64,000 nucleotides of DNA from DATMNR01 sp963702765 (GTDB lineage Bacteria; Chloroflexota; Ktedonobacteria; Ktedonobacterales; Ktedonobacteraceae). Below the pieces are notes generated by a model. That model searched no databases, was not told the origin of the DNA, and saw only the letters and a list, made by a program, of their open reading frames with translations. The stretch covers positions 215,132 through 279,131 of the forward strand of contig CAVPEB010000027.1 of assembly GCA_963702765.1 (NCBI GenBank), written 5' to 3'. Shown in pieces: positions 16,823 to 26,460 of the stretch; position 1 is the stretch's first letter, and each line of letters opens with the position of its first letter. A program made the translations under genes and the position numbers.

Positions 16823-19800
16823 TTATCCTTGCTCTGCTAACATTGTATTCTGCTCACGCAACTCTTGCAGCATTGCCAGGCGCTCTTTCGCAACGGTCCC
16901 GTTGGGGTTCGCTTTGGCAAGGTTTTTGTAGACACGACTGGCCTGTTCGAACTCGCCCACGGACTGGTAGGTCTGGCCAAGCATATCGTATGCTTCGTAG
17001 TTGGTGCGATCAAGCGCAATCAATTGTTGCAGCGCGGCAACCAATTCCTTGACCTGGTTCGTTTCAAAGTAGTGGCGCGCAATGATGGATTGATACTGCG
17101 TTGCCTCTTGAGAGCGACCTATCTGGTAGCAGTAACCTACGACCTCGCGCAAGAGATCCATATCGTTGGGCTTGAGATCGACAGCACGACGGAAGTTCAT
17201 GAATGCTTTTTCGGAGTCATCCGTTTCGGCATAGATATCACCAATGCGCCGTAAGGTATCACCAGCATCTTCGAAGCGATTGCTGCGCAGGTAGATATCT
17301 ACAAGTAAACTCAATTCCGCTATGCCATCTTCCAAATGGCCGCGTACTATGTAGATATCGCCTAACTCTGCATGAGCACGAGGATCTTGTGGATCAAGAC
17401 GTATCATCTCTTTCAGAACGCTTAATGCATTATCTACCTGGCGCTTCTCACGGTACGAACGGACCAGCTCGAGATATTCTTCGAGCGCGCTATCGATATT
17501 TCCTTGTCGAGCGGAGATTTCTGCCAGCGCTGTTGAGACTTCATCCCGTTGAGGTGTCGTCTGCTTTAACTGGCGTAAGATAGCCTGCATTTGCTCCTGC
17601 TTCCCGACACGCCCATAGGCTTTAGCCAGTAACAACGAAATCTCAACCTCTGGCGCCTGGTGTTCCTCACCATCTTCGCGCGGACGCGCAGCCCATTCAG
17701 CAGGATCGATGGAACCGCGTTGACCGTCGCGCACGAGTTGTAAAGCCTGCTCTAACTGTTGAATGGCAGCTTCAGGCTTGCCTTGAGACAACAGGCAGTG
17801 CGCAGAACTCAAGCGGGCCATGACCTCGTAGGAGCTATCTCGAGTGGCATATTGATACGCATCAAGTGCCTTGTCAAAGTACCCGGCCTGCTGGTGGATC
17901 TGGCCAAGCGCATAGCGAACGTCAGCATTATTGGGATAGGTTTCCGCGGCCTGAGTGTACTCCCGCACGACCACTTCATAGTTTTTCTGTCCCTCGCCAC
18001 GCAAATGCCAGCGGATACGCGTCAAGACCTCTAACAAGGTAGCACGAGCGGTGCCCACACTGGTAATCATGGCGATATGCCAGCGCACCAGAGCGGTAAT
18101 ATTGCGTGGATCCACCTGTAACACTCGCTGGTATTCTGCAACAGCCTGCTGGGAGCGTCCCAACTTTTGTAAGGCCAGGGCATAATTCAAACGAGTTGAC
18201 ACGCTGGTCGGATTCTCTTGCAACGCCTGCTCAAGCTCGGTCAAAGCACGATCCATATAACCGAGACGCAGGTAAGATTCCGCTGCCAGACTGCGCTCGC
18301 GCAACAAATCTTCTTTATAGCCCTGGGAAGCAAGGAGATTGATCAAGCGGACGCGATACGTCAGATTATTAGGTTCTAATTGCAGGATACGACGATATGT
18401 GGCTATGGCATCATCTATACGGCCATTGGCCATATAGGTGTCGATCAGGATGGCATACTTCGTAATCGCCTGGTCGTTCTTGCCCTGGCGTATGTAGATT
18501 TCGCACAAAACCAGATGAATATCGAGATACTGGGGAGCAAGGTCTATGACACGCAAGCACTCTTCGGTAGCTGGTGTATAGAGACCGTGATCGATATAGC
18601 GCTGGATATCTTTGATGGATTGCACAACCTGCAAACGTACATTTGCAGGAAGATTCGCTGTGCTGTCCAACACCGATTCGCTTACCTGCTGTAGTACATT
18701 CTCTTTTCCGTCAGTGCCAGTTATCTCATTCAACAAGTCTTCGAGCTTACCTGTCGTCGCTTTGGTTGAAGGCACCGATGAAGCTACTACTGGTTGCTCC
18801 TGAACGGGCACTTCTTGTTCTACAGGCAACGATGGCTGCTCTTGCGTGGGAACACTTTGTAATGCCGGTTCTGCAACAGGTGGTAGATTTGTCGAAGTAC
18901 TTGCTACAGAGACTTCGGGCGCTACGGGAGTTTCTACTACTGGATCTGGCTGAACAGGCTCAACTGGTGGTTGAACTTGAGACACCTGCGCCACAGTTGG
19001 TTGCTCGGGAACTACGGGAGGCTTTTCAGATGGCAGAGCAGTCGCGTTATTTTCAGGTTTCACATCATCGGTCAGCCAGGAAGTCGACGTGGTCAAAACT
19101 GGAGCAACAGGCTGCTCAATGGTAGGCTGATTGACCAACATTTCATTTGACTGCGATGGCGCAGGAGCGGCCTGTGGCTGCGCCGCTTTCGCTTGTTTAT
19201 TGATCAGCTCTGTCTTATCGGCATCATTCAGAATACCGGTTAACCACTCAGGCAATTCACCAAGAGAGCCAGAATTTGTTGGCGGCACGGGAGGCTTGCT
19301 CTGAGTTGGCGTTGCACCCGCGGGAGAACCACTTGCATTCATTGCTGCTGGCGCTGCACCAGGTATGCTCTGGGGTGTTTGCATCGCAGGAGCCTGCTGC
19401 ATCATGGTTACCTGTTCAGGTGGCAAAACCCGGGTCGTATTCGGCTGTGGTTGCATCGTCTCGGGTGGTGGAGTTGACACGGGTCTTCCGGGTGGTGGAG
19501 TATTTTGCAGTTGCTGAAGCATAAACTCGACCTGGGCAACTTTGTCATTCCACTGCCTGCTGCGCAAGAAACCGAGCAAGGCATTGTACACCGTTAATGC
19601 TTGTTCCTGCTCTCCCAACATACGATGCGCTTCAGCCGCTTCCTGGCAAAGCTGCACGAGTTGATCAGATTCCTCAAAGGTCAACGCATCAAGATTCACA
19701 CGATCGACGGCTTCATCAAAATGCTGAGTGGCCGAGCGCATATCACCTTTTGCGCGATAGCATTGCCCCAGAGCATAGTAACACGAAAGCGCATAATCTG

Positions 19801-20881
19801 GATCGTTCAGCAATGTCTGAAACTGACGAATCGCCTCATCCCAACGACGCTGCTCTTGATACAGCCACCCCAAAAAGTAGCGAGCATCAGGCCGATCAAA
19901 GCCATTAGCAAGAATTTGCTCACAGAGATCGATAGCATCGGCGAAACGACCCTGGGTTTGAAAAGTTTGAGCCTGTCTAAGCACGCCAGTAACCTGACTT
20001 GCTGTTATTCGAGCACGAGAACCAGAACCCGTTCCTCCTCCGGACATGCCTGTCTGAGCAAGTGCAGGTCCAGAATTTCCTGCTGCGCCAAAATTGCTCG
20101 CGCTACCCATATTACCCATCATGCCAGTATTACCTCCGCTTGTGTTGCTGACAGAAACCGTGCCAGCAACATTTCCAATGTTTGCTAAAGGGCCTGAAGA
20201 CAGATCGCCTGTAGCAGATCTGCCCCTTTCTCCGGGAATTGGTGGTGAATCCGCCCCGCCAGCCCCGTGTGGAAGCGGCCCAGAAGGCTGCATTTGTCCT
20301 CTAATCTGTGAGAGTACAAGCTGTGCCTGTGTATTGGCAGAATCGACACGTAATACTTCTTCGCATTGCATGGTCGCTGCCACATTCTCATTGCGTTGAA
20401 AATAGCCCTGAGCGGCAGCTAAGCGCTCCTGAACCATCAACACAAAATCTTTCTTACCCAGATAGTATGTTGCGAGACGTTCGTGAGGCTCAGGACTGGC
20501 GGGGGACAATTGCACAGCCTTTTGCCATGCAGCTTCCGCCCTGGCGCCTTGTCCTGCTTGCGAATACAATTCCGCAAGATGCATATATGCTTTGTATGCC
20601 TCGTCCCGCCTGTTTAAGATTACATATAACTCGGCAGTTTTACTCAACGCGATGACGTTGCTCGGATCGCGATCGAGAATAGTTTCGTACTCTACGAGCG
20701 CTTTTGGCCACTGCTTTGTTTGCATGTAGCAAAAACCCAGGCCGCCACGCGCAGCCGCATCGTCTGGGAACTCCGCCAATGCTCGCTGATACTCACTCGC
20801 TGCATCCGTCCACTGGCTATCCCAACGAAATCGATCGGCAGCATTCATTGCTGTACTGAAAACTTGTCTGTTCCCAGGCAT
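16823..20881 (-). CDS. Large tetratricopeptide-repeat protein
   Basis: A 1352-residue intact protein. The ATG at 20881 has AGGAAG upstream. Residues about 1-190 contain TPR units (AARGGLGFCYMQTKQWPKAL, NVIALSKTAELYVILNRRDE). A glycine/serine/asparagine-rich linker follows (about 200-290), then more TPRs to about 460, then a long Pro/Gln/Val-rich stretch (about 460-710, with PPPGRPVSTPPPE and repeats of PVEQ/PVAP). The C-terminal half (about 730-1350) is again tandem TPR (YRRILQLEPNNLTYRVRLIN, KEMIRLDPQDPRAHAELGDI). No enzyme motif, signal peptide or membrane helix is seen. It is probably a cytosolic scaffold. It is monocistronic and followed by yajQ upstream on the same strand. Confidence 0.85.
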   Translation of the reverse strand: MPGNRQVFSTAMNAADRFRWDSQWTDAASEYQRALAEFPDDAAARGGLGFCYMQTKQWPKALVEYETILDRDPSNVIALSKTAELYVILNRRDEAYKAYMHLAELYSQAGQGARAEAAWQKAVQLSPASPEPHERLATYYLGKKDFVLMVQERLAAAQGYFQRNENVAATMQCEEVLRVDSANTQAQLVLSQIRGQMQPSGPLPHGAGGADSPPIPGERGRSATGDLSSGPLANIGNVAGTVSVSNTSGGNTGMMGNMGSASNFGAAGNSGPALAQTGMSGGGTGSGSRARITASQVTGVLRQAQTFQTQGRFADAIDLCEQILANGFDRPDARYFLGWLYQEQRRWDEAIRQFQTLLNDPDYALSCYYALGQCYRAKGDMRSATQHFDEAVDRVNLDALTFEESDQLVQLCQEAAEAHRMLGEQEQALTVYNALLGFLRSRQWNDKVAQVEFMLQQLQNTPPPGRPVSTPPPETMQPQPNTTRVLPPEQVTMMQQAPAMQTPQSIPGAAPAAMNASGSPAGATPTQSKPPVPPTNSGSLGELPEWLTGILNDADKTELINKQAKAAQPQAAPAPSQSNEMLVNQPTIEQPVAPVLTTSTSWLTDDVKPENNATALPSEKPPVVPEQPTVAQVSQVQPPVEPVQPDPVVETPVAPEVSVASTSTNLPPVAEPALQSVPTQEQPSLPVEQEVPVQEQPVVASSVPSTKATTGKLEDLLNEITGTDGKENVLQQVSESVLDSTANLPANVRLQVVQSIKDIQRYIDHGLYTPATEECLRVIDLAPQYLDIHLVLCEIYIRQGKNDQAITKYAILIDTYMANGRIDDAIATYRRILQLEPNNLTYRVRLINLLASQGYKEDLLRERSLAAESYLRLGYMDRALTELEQALQENPTSVSTRLNYALALQKLGRSQQAVAEYQRVLQVDPRNITALVRWHIAMITSVGTARATLLEVLTRIRWHLRGEGQKNYEVVVREYTQAAETYPNNADVRYALGQIHQQAGYFDKALDAYQYATRDSSYEVMARLSSAHCLLSQGKPEAAIQQLEQALQLVRDGQRGSIDPAEWAARPREDGEEHQAPEVEISLLLAKAYGRVGKQEQMQAILRQLKQTTPQRDEVSTALAEISARQGNIDSALEEYLELVRSYREKRQVDNALSVLKEMIRLDPQDPRAHAELGDIYIVRGHLEDGIAELSLLVDIYLRSNRFEDAGDTLRRIGDIYAETDDSEKAFMNFRRAVDLKPNDMDLLREVVGYCYQIGRSQEATQYQSIIARHYFETNQVKELVAALQQLIALDRTNYEAYDMLGQTYQSVGEFEQASRVYKNLAKANPNGTVAKERLAMLQELREQNTMLAEQG

Positions 20882-21028
20882 AAAAGGTCGCTTCCTGTAT
20901 ATAGAAAAGTGCAGAGACTTCGCTCAAAACACCTGTAAAAGGTTTCCGCAATTAAAACTAGGGTACTACAAATTTGAATTACTTGAGAGAACAGACTCAT
21001 TTTTTGGTACTAAAGTACCCTGAGAGTC

Positions 21029-21523
21029 CTAACCTCTGTAGTTAATGTATTGTAGAGCCACAGGATAGTCTTTTTGCTTCAGAAGAGCGATAACTGCTTG
21101 CAATTCGTCACGGCTCTTGGCTACAACGCGCACAGCATCTCCCTGGATTTGCGGCCGCACTTTGGGATATTGATCGCGAATATGCTTGCTGATCTGTTTT
21201 GCCAGATCCTGAGAAAGGCCTTGCCGCAACTGAATGACCTGGCGCACTTTACTGCCAGCTGCATTTTCTTCTTTGCCAACATCAAAAATTTTTAGTGACA
21301 ATCCGCGACGAACCGCTTTTGTTTCCAGGATATCCCGCACGCTTTTGAGTGTTAGAGAACTATCGGTCACAATGGTTATAGTATCTTTAGCGTGAACGAT
21401 TTCGGTTTTTGTGTCTTTCAGGTCAAAGCGGGTGGAAACTTCGCGCCTTGTCTGGTCGATCGCATTCACCAATTCTTGTTCGTCAAATTGCGATACTATA
21501 TCAAATGAACAATCACTAGCCAT
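21029..21523 (-). CDS. yajQ: YajQ-family nucleotide-binding protein
   Basis: A 164-residue protein; the ATG at 21523 is preceded by AGAGAGG. It opens with the family hallmark SFDIVSQFDEQELVNAIDQT, then REVSTRFDLKDTKTEI, and closes with QGDAVRVVAKSRDELQAVIA and DYPVALQYINYR. YajQ (DUF520) proteins are small cytosolic RNA/nucleotide-binding proteins with two ferredoxin-like folds, and some bind cyclic di-GMP. Its 5' leader contains the perfect palindrome CTACTTGCAAGTAG (21562-21575). Confidence 0.92.
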   Translation of the reverse strand: MASDCSFDIVSQFDEQELVNAIDQTRREVSTRFDLKDTKTEIVHAKDTITIVTDSSLTLKSVRDILETKAVRRGLSLKIFDVGKEENAAGSKVRQVIQLRQGLSQDLAKQISKHIRDQYPKVRPQIQGDAVRVVAKSRDELQAVIALLKQKDYPVALQYINYRG

Positions 21524-21858
21524 GAAAATCCTCTCTTTTTGGTAATTTTGGTACCGAAGGGCTACTTGCAAGTAGGGCTTTTCAAATCCTTAAACTCCCA
21601 TGCCACCTCCGGTGGCAGAATAGGGAGATGTGCGGGGACATCCCTGATTACCTGTCCCGGGGACAGGGTGCCCGCCAAAGGGCCTCACTAGGCCCTTGGA
21701 ACCCCAGCTGTAAAGTTACAAAGGTAAAGAATTTGGTAACAGAACGCATTGTAACGTATTTGGCAGGTATTTACCAATGAGTTACCAAAGTGGCGTAAGG
21801 AGTATGATATGATGAAGAACATCGAACACCCTTATACACATTTGGAGTACATATAGCT
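21524..21858. other. Divergent intergenic region between yajQ and folD
   Basis: Carries the 14-bp palindrome at 21562-21575, a run of four hairpins (21601-21699, listed separately) and an AT-rich zone before folD. A TATGAT box at 21803-21808 could be the folD -10 element. No coding sequence is supported. Confidence 0.5.
21601..21699. repeat. Cluster of four adjacent hairpins
   Basis: Four inverted repeats follow one another within 100 bases: TGCCACC-tcc-GGTGGCA (21601-21617), AGGGAGATGT...ACATCCCT (21622-21645), CCTGTCCC/GGGGACAGG with almost no loop (21651-21667), and AAGGGCCT-cact-AGGCCCTT (21678-21697). All lie in the yajQ-folD divergent region. The series could be a nested set of REP-like insertions or a structured leader. 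Function is unknown. Confidence 0.6.
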
Positions 21859-22698
21859 ATGGCAGCAACCATTTTTGATAGCAAACCACTTGTGGCACGC
21901 ATGACCGCTGAACTACAAAGCGAAGCAGCCCAGTTTCGCAAACAGCACCACCGTTCCGCTCGCCTGGCACAGATCATAGCGGGGCATGATGGGGCCGCGG
22001 AAGTTTATAGCAGGCAGTTGGTGAAAGCGTGCGGCAAAATCGGCCTGGGCTGCTCGACGCTAGCGTATCCCTTCGAGGTTGAAGAGGAAGAACTTCGCGA
22101 CGAGGTTGCCGCGTTGAGCAGAGATGAAAACAATGATGGTGTTTTGCTTTTGTTGCCACTCCCTTCACATATACGACAGCAGGTTGTCACCGAGGTATTG
22201 CAGCCTGAAAAAGATGTTGATGGTCTTGGGCCTCACAACGCAGGTAATCTGTTGCTTGGCTTTCCCAGTTTCATTCCCTCGACTGCCGATGTGATCCTCA
22301 CAGTATTAGAAGACGCTGGTATTCCGATCGCTGGCCGCAATGCTGTCGTTGTAGGAAGAAGTAATATCGGTGGTAAACCAACCGCCCTTGTACTCATACG
22401 TCAGGATGCAACGGTGACTATCTGCCATTCGCATACACACGACCTTGCGAACATCACCCGAAGCGCTGATATTCTGGTGGTAAGTATTGGACGTCCAGCA
22501 AGTATTACCGCCGATATGGTAAAGCCAGGAGCGGTAGTGTTAGATGCGGGCATCAATCCTGGCGATGGAAAAGTAGTTGGCGATGTTGATTTTGAGGGCG
22601 TGAAAGAGGTTGCTTCATTTATAACACCTGTGCCTGGAGGGCTAGGCCCCCTGACCCATTTGATGCTGATACGGCACACGTTGATGGGACCACAGTAG
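21859..22698 (+). CDS. folD: FolD-like methylenetetrahydrofolate dehydrogenase, atypical active site
   Basis: A 279-residue protein of the bifunctional methylene-THF dehydrogenase/cyclohydrolase family, full length. Family signatures are clear: KDVDGLGPHNAGNLLLG (with Asp121), the NADP-binding VVVGRSNIGGKPTALVL, HSHTHDLANITRSADI, GAVVLDAGINPGDGKVVGDV and the closing TPVPGGLGPLTHLMLIRHT. Aligned by eye to E. coli FolD without gaps to residue 121, the catalytic Lys54 is Leu54 (VYSRQLVKAC against VYVASKRKAC) and Gln98 is Leu98 (LLLLPLP against VQLPLP). PCTP is PSTA. These residues serve cyclohydrolase catalysis and folate binding, so this protein may have lost that activity or changed substrate. 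It ends three bases before the convergent neighbour. Confidence 0.85.
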   Translation: MAATIFDSKPLVARMTAELQSEAAQFRKQHHRSARLAQIIAGHDGAAEVYSRQLVKACGKIGLGCSTLAYPFEVEEEELRDEVAALSRDENNDGVLLLLPLPSHIRQQVVTEVLQPEKDVDGLGPHNAGNLLLGFPSFIPSTADVILTVLEDAGIPIAGRNAVVVGRSNIGGKPTALVLIRQDATVTICHSHTHDLANITRSADILVVSIGRPASITADMVKPGAVVLDAGINPGDGKVVGDVDFEGVKEVASFITPVPGGLGPLTHLMLIRHTLMGPQ

Positions 22699-22701
22699 AT
22701 T

Positions 22702-24954
22702 TTAATATCTTCCGCGGTATGTCGTTTTCGCAGCCGATTTAGTAATGATGTCGCCGTTGATTCTGACAACAATGCCCTCTTTATCGAAGGCGCGCCGCAC
22801 ATTTGCCAGAGTGGTATCGCTATCCACAGCGATGGCGCATGGGCCAATTCTGCGCAGGCCCAAGGCGCTGAACTTTGACGAGGAACAGATTTCATTTGCT
22901 ATTGCCTCGTCAGGCACTTCGATAAGCAGGAACTGGGAGATGGTAACTTCCTTATATGATTTCGTCCAGTCGCGCAGGGTATAGACAACATTCTGGGGTA
23001 ATTCTTTCTGGCTATGGTCTTCAAGGATTTTGATAATTTGCCCAATGTTGCGGCCAGCTTCTAAACCACGCAAAACCGATAGTCTCGTCAGGGTCAGGCG
23101 GCTTACAATACCTACTTGATTGATCAGTGCAAAGGGCAAAAGACTGTACACGGTTTGCAGATCGGGTTGTAGTAGAAGCAATTCAAAACTTGGTTGCACT
23201 ATCAATGAGCGTTCGTTGGTAGGAATGGCTGTATTAGTAGTTTCCCCTTTCGTTTGGAGGACAGCCGCTGCAAGGTCGGTAAGCATAAAGGCATCAGGAT
23301 TGACCGGCTCATCGTCTTCTGGTACTTGAGGTCGTTGATACCCCAGCGTTATCATGCCTAATTCATGAAGGGTAGAACTGAGCATGCCAAGAATAATTTG
23401 TCCATCTAATTTGTACCAATTCGCCAGCATATTCCTGTTACTACGATAGCCAGATACACCCATTGCCGCATAGCGCGGGCGCAGTACATATGGATCGTGA
23501 TCTTTCATCGTACGCAACAGAGAAGACATTGAGTACCATTGGCCGGGAGTGCATGTATTTAAATATGACATGACAGCTTTGCGGCCAGCTAAGATATCAA
23601 GATAGTAGCTATCATAGTAATTATCGTTCTGGTCTACGTCCACACCCGCAACATCAATCCAGGGGTGCCCCTCAAGCCAATAATTCAGCAAACTATGCGT
23701 CTGGTCAACAACATTCATAAGTGACCACTTATCGAATTGCGGTCCCTGTATAAATCGTGGCTTAATACTATCTGCCGTTGACTTGCTGAGTTTCACAAAA
23801 CCAAGTTCTTGCGCTACGCTAAACAGCATATCAACAGTATCGTCGCCTTCATAATACGGCTGAGTGCGTATCTTGACTTGCATTGCAGGTAGAAGCTTGT
23901 TCACGATACGCTTGGGCACTCTACTGGATTGTGTAGGCTCGATATTTTGCTGGAACATAGCCCCTAAGATGGTTGCCAGATCATACAAGACCAATGTATC
24001 GCCTTTTTGCGTTGATTGGGGTGGCGTATCGAGGGTAACCATGCCAGGAGCCAGCGCATCTTCTTCGATCTCGGGTTGAGCAGCAGCCTTTTTTAAATTT
24101 TTGAGTAATTCACGAGGTACGAACAGTTGTCGTTCGGGACCCGAAAAAGCATCAAAGGCAATCGCGAACTTTTCAAGCTCATGAATAGCTACGGATAATT
24201 CACTGTTGTCAAAGCCGGTGAATTCACGTACTGCCTGCATAGTAGCAACACCATCGTTGTCACATAACCATTTGAGAAGCCTGCGTGTTTTGGCGTCGAG
24301 ATGTTCCCAGACGTAAAGGGCTACATCAGGCTGAACCATTTGCCCGACAAGTCGAACGCTCGGTAGCGTTCGTGAATAGTAGTCATGCAGCATGAACCCA
24401 TAGAGACGACCTATTTCATACAGCCTGTCCTGATTGAATCTCGCCAAAATGTTTTCAAGTTTCATTTGCGAACGATCGATGTTGGTAGAATAAATCTCGT
24501 TTGCAATGGAAAGCAGAGGCGTGAGCATCTCTTTCGCAACAGAAAGTTTCGTCGTTTTAACACCGGCAGAATTTTTTTGCTTCGATGAAGAGCCTGTCGT
24601 TGCACCTGCATATTTTACAGTGGTCTGTTCCTCTATAACCAGCATGTATTGTTTAAGAGTGGCCAGCGCTTGCTCAAACTTATCCTCGGGCAAACGGGTT
24701 ATTTTGTGGATCACATCGTGTAAGACACTGTTAGAGGCTGAAAAGTTGAGCATATTGTGCAATAGTTTACGCTCATCTTCGTTGATCTGTTCCCAGGCAA
24801 AACGCACAGCAATCGGGTCCTGCATACGCTGGATCATTAAGCCGTAGTGGAGTCGCCAACCTTCTTCTGGCGCATCGCCAATTCCCCACCAACGGGCAAG
24901 TTGCTTAAGCTGTTCTTCGGAATATTCAGCCAGTGCTTGCTTCAATGTCTTCAT
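22702..24954 (-). CDS. Helicase-associated (XPB/Ssl2 N-domain-like) protein
   Basis: A 750-residue protein with no helicase Walker motifs. The C-terminal third carries the domain annotated as Helicase_C_3 / XPB-Ssl2 N-terminal-like: SLIVQPSFELLLLQPDLQTV, LPFALINQVGIVSRLTLTRL, LRRIGPCAIAVDSDTTLANV. The N-terminal part is all-helical (YSEEQLKQLARWWGIGDAPE, LLKWLCDNDGVATMQAVREF) and reads like tandem winged-helix modules. In actinobacteria and Chloroflexota such proteins often stand next to an XPB-type helicase, but none is in this window. A role in DNA binding or repair is inference. The start at 24954 is supported by a weak purine-rich site. Confidence 0.75.
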   Translation of the reverse strand: MKTLKQALAEYSEEQLKQLARWWGIGDAPEEGWRLHYGLMIQRMQDPIAVRFAWEQINEDERKLLHNMLNFSASNSVLHDVIHKITRLPEDKFEQALATLKQYMLVIEEQTTVKYAGATTGSSSKQKNSAGVKTTKLSVAKEMLTPLLSIANEIYSTNIDRSQMKLENILARFNQDRLYEIGRLYGFMLHDYYSRTLPSVRLVGQMVQPDVALYVWEHLDAKTRRLLKWLCDNDGVATMQAVREFTGFDNSELSVAIHELEKFAIAFDAFSGPERQLFVPRELLKNLKKAAAQPEIEEDALAPGMVTLDTPPQSTQKGDTLVLYDLATILGAMFQQNIEPTQSSRVPKRIVNKLLPAMQVKIRTQPYYEGDDTVDMLFSVAQELGFVKLSKSTADSIKPRFIQGPQFDKWSLMNVVDQTHSLLNYWLEGHPWIDVAGVDVDQNDNYYDSYYLDILAGRKAVMSYLNTCTPGQWYSMSSLLRTMKDHDPYVLRPRYAAMGVSGYRSNRNMLANWYKLDGQIILGMLSSTLHELGMITLGYQRPQVPEDDEPVNPDAFMLTDLAAAVLQTKGETTNTAIPTNERSLIVQPSFELLLLQPDLQTVYSLLPFALINQVGIVSRLTLTRLSVLRGLEAGRNIGQIIKILEDHSQKELPQNVVYTLRDWTKSYKEVTISQFLLIEVPDEAIANEICSSSKFSALGLRRIGPCAIAVDSDTTLANVRRAFDKEGIVVRINGDIITKSAAKTTYRGRY

Positions 24955-25073
24955 ACGAATACTCTCTTAAGGGATCTCTTTGTATTTACATTCTGCATTG
25001 AAAACTGCGGACGACCATAAAGGCCCACCCAGCCACTCCTCAACTTCCCTCGCCCCTACGAGAGGGAAGGTGT

Positions 25074-25964
25074 TTATTCCACCGATTCGGGTTGATACTG
25101 CTCGATGAAGCGAATGACTTCTCGCGTCAACTGGCTGGGGGTAGAGGCGCCAGCAGTAACGGCAATACGTTTTTTGCCCTGTAACCAATCGGTGTTGAGT
25201 TGAGATAGATCTTCGATGCGTACTGCTGGAACGCCAGCCAGCTCTTCGGATACCTGCACGAGACGATTAGTATTATTGCTGCGCGGATCACCTACGACGA
25301 CTGTCAAATCTGCACCCTTTGCCTGGGCTACCACCGCTTCCTGACGTGTCTGCGTTGCAGCGCAGATGTCGATATGCACCTGAGCATGGGGATACTTCAC
25401 TTTAATATACTCGATAACACGCCGAGTATCCCATTGTGAGAGCGTTGTCTGGGTAGAAACGGCTATTTTTTGTTCTTGCTCTGGGGTCAGGACAAGCGCA
25501 TCAACATCGGCTTCATTCTCAACCAGGCTGATGTAACCCGGGACTTCGCCAAGCACACCCTCGGGTTCTGGATGCCCCTTCTTACCAATGTAAAAGATAT
25601 AGTAACCATCAGCCGCTAATTCGCGCACGAGGTCGTGAGTAACGGTTACGTCTGGACAGGTGGCATCGATGCAATGCAAGCCATGCTCACGTGCTCTACG
25701 TTTGACAAGCGGAGAAACGCCATGCGCGGTGAATATGACTGTGCCCTCTTTCACCTGATCCAGGATACTTACTCGATCCGGGCCATCGAGAGTGATGACT
25801 CCAAGGTTCGTGAGTTCTTCTATGGCGTGACGGTTATGAACAATTTGCCCGATGATATAGATGGGTCGCGGGTGAGTAGGATCTTTCGCCACCTGACGGA
25901 CTGTTTGTAATGCATCAACTACCCCATAGCAGTAGCCACGGGGAGAGATTTTAATGACTTCCAT
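25074..25964 (-). CDS. ispH: 4-hydroxy-3-methylbut-2-enyl diphosphate reductase
   Basis: A 296-residue IspH. It catalyses the last step of the MEP pathway, making IPP and DMAPP from HMBPP with a [4Fe-4S] cluster. The three cluster cysteines are visible as Cys12 (GYCYGV), Cys103 (DATCPDV) and Cys201 (DICAATQTRQ). Substrate-binding histidines are in IVHNRHAIEE (His43), TAHGVSP (His81) and KKGHPEPEG (His131), and the SNN motif (DPRSNNTNRLV) and TAGASTPSQL close the site. Length is normal. The gene is about 75 bases downstream of an orphan GluTR-like gene on the same strand, and upstream of the helicase-associated gene. Confidence 0.95.
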   Translation of the reverse strand: MEVIKISPRGYCYGVVDALQTVRQVAKDPTHPRPIYIIGQIVHNRHAIEELTNLGVITLDGPDRVSILDQVKEGTVIFTAHGVSPLVKRRAREHGLHCIDATCPDVTVTHDLVRELAADGYYIFYIGKKGHPEPEGVLGEVPGYISLVENEADVDALVLTPEQEQKIAVSTQTTLSQWDTRRVIEYIKVKYPHAQVHIDICAATQTRQEAVVAQAKGADLTVVVGDPRSNNTNRLVQVSEELAGVPAVRIEDLSQLNTDWLQGKKRIAVTAGASTPSQLTREVIRFIEQYQPESVE

Positions 25965-26037
25965 ATATTTCCTTGTATGAGGGATACTCCAATTAATAGT
26001 AGGACGCAGCAGTCCTATTCATTGTACCATCTCGCTC

Positions 26038-26460
26038 CTAGATATGCACTTGATCCTTGTTCAATATCTCTCGAAGATCATCGGGTGTATAAAGGCAGAC
26101 AGCGGGCAATAGACCTGCCAGTTCTTCAACAGAGGTAGATTCTGCAAGATCAAAGATGAGCAGTGGAGAGCGACGTCCGATACATCCCTGAGCTATAGCC
26201 GAAGCAGTAAGTTGAGGAATTGGATGTGAGGGTAGAGAGCTTACTGGAAGATTCATGAGTAATTGCACGTGCGGTATGATGGATGGGACCAGGAAATCAG
26301 TATCTTCCTGGTAGATGTACTTCATGCCTGCATGTTGCAGCAGAACACTGTAAGGGTTTCGTTGTTCCTCAGGTCCAATTAGGAGAGCCGAGCGGCCCCG
26401 CAGGCCACCAAGGCTGGCTTCTGCAATAGAGACGACCTCTTCAACAAAACGATGCATCAA
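26038..26460 (-). CDS. Orphan glutamyl-tRNA-reductase-like NAD(P)-binding domain
   Basis: A 140-residue protein. Its second half, SPLLIFDLAESTSVEELAG then CLYTPDDLREIL, closely follows the pattern of the nucleotide-binding domain of glutamyl-tRNA reductase (PLLIxDLAxPRDVxxxVxxL...LYxxDDLxxV). The first half, SIAEASLGGLRGRSALLIG, matches the linker and first strand of the same domain. The glycine-rich GxGxMG loop is replaced by GPEEQRNPYS, and the catalytic N-terminal and dimerisation domains are absent. It therefore cannot be a working reductase. It may be a truncated relic or a stand-alone binding domain. The assignment is by pattern and moderately sure. Confidence 0.6.
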   Translation of the reverse strand: MMHRFVEEVVSIAEASLGGLRGRSALLIGPEEQRNPYSVLLQHAGMKYIYQEDTDFLVPSIIPHVQLLMNLPVSSLPSHPIPQLTASAIAQGCIGRRSPLLIFDLAESTSVEELAGLLPAVCLYTPDDLREILNKDQVHI

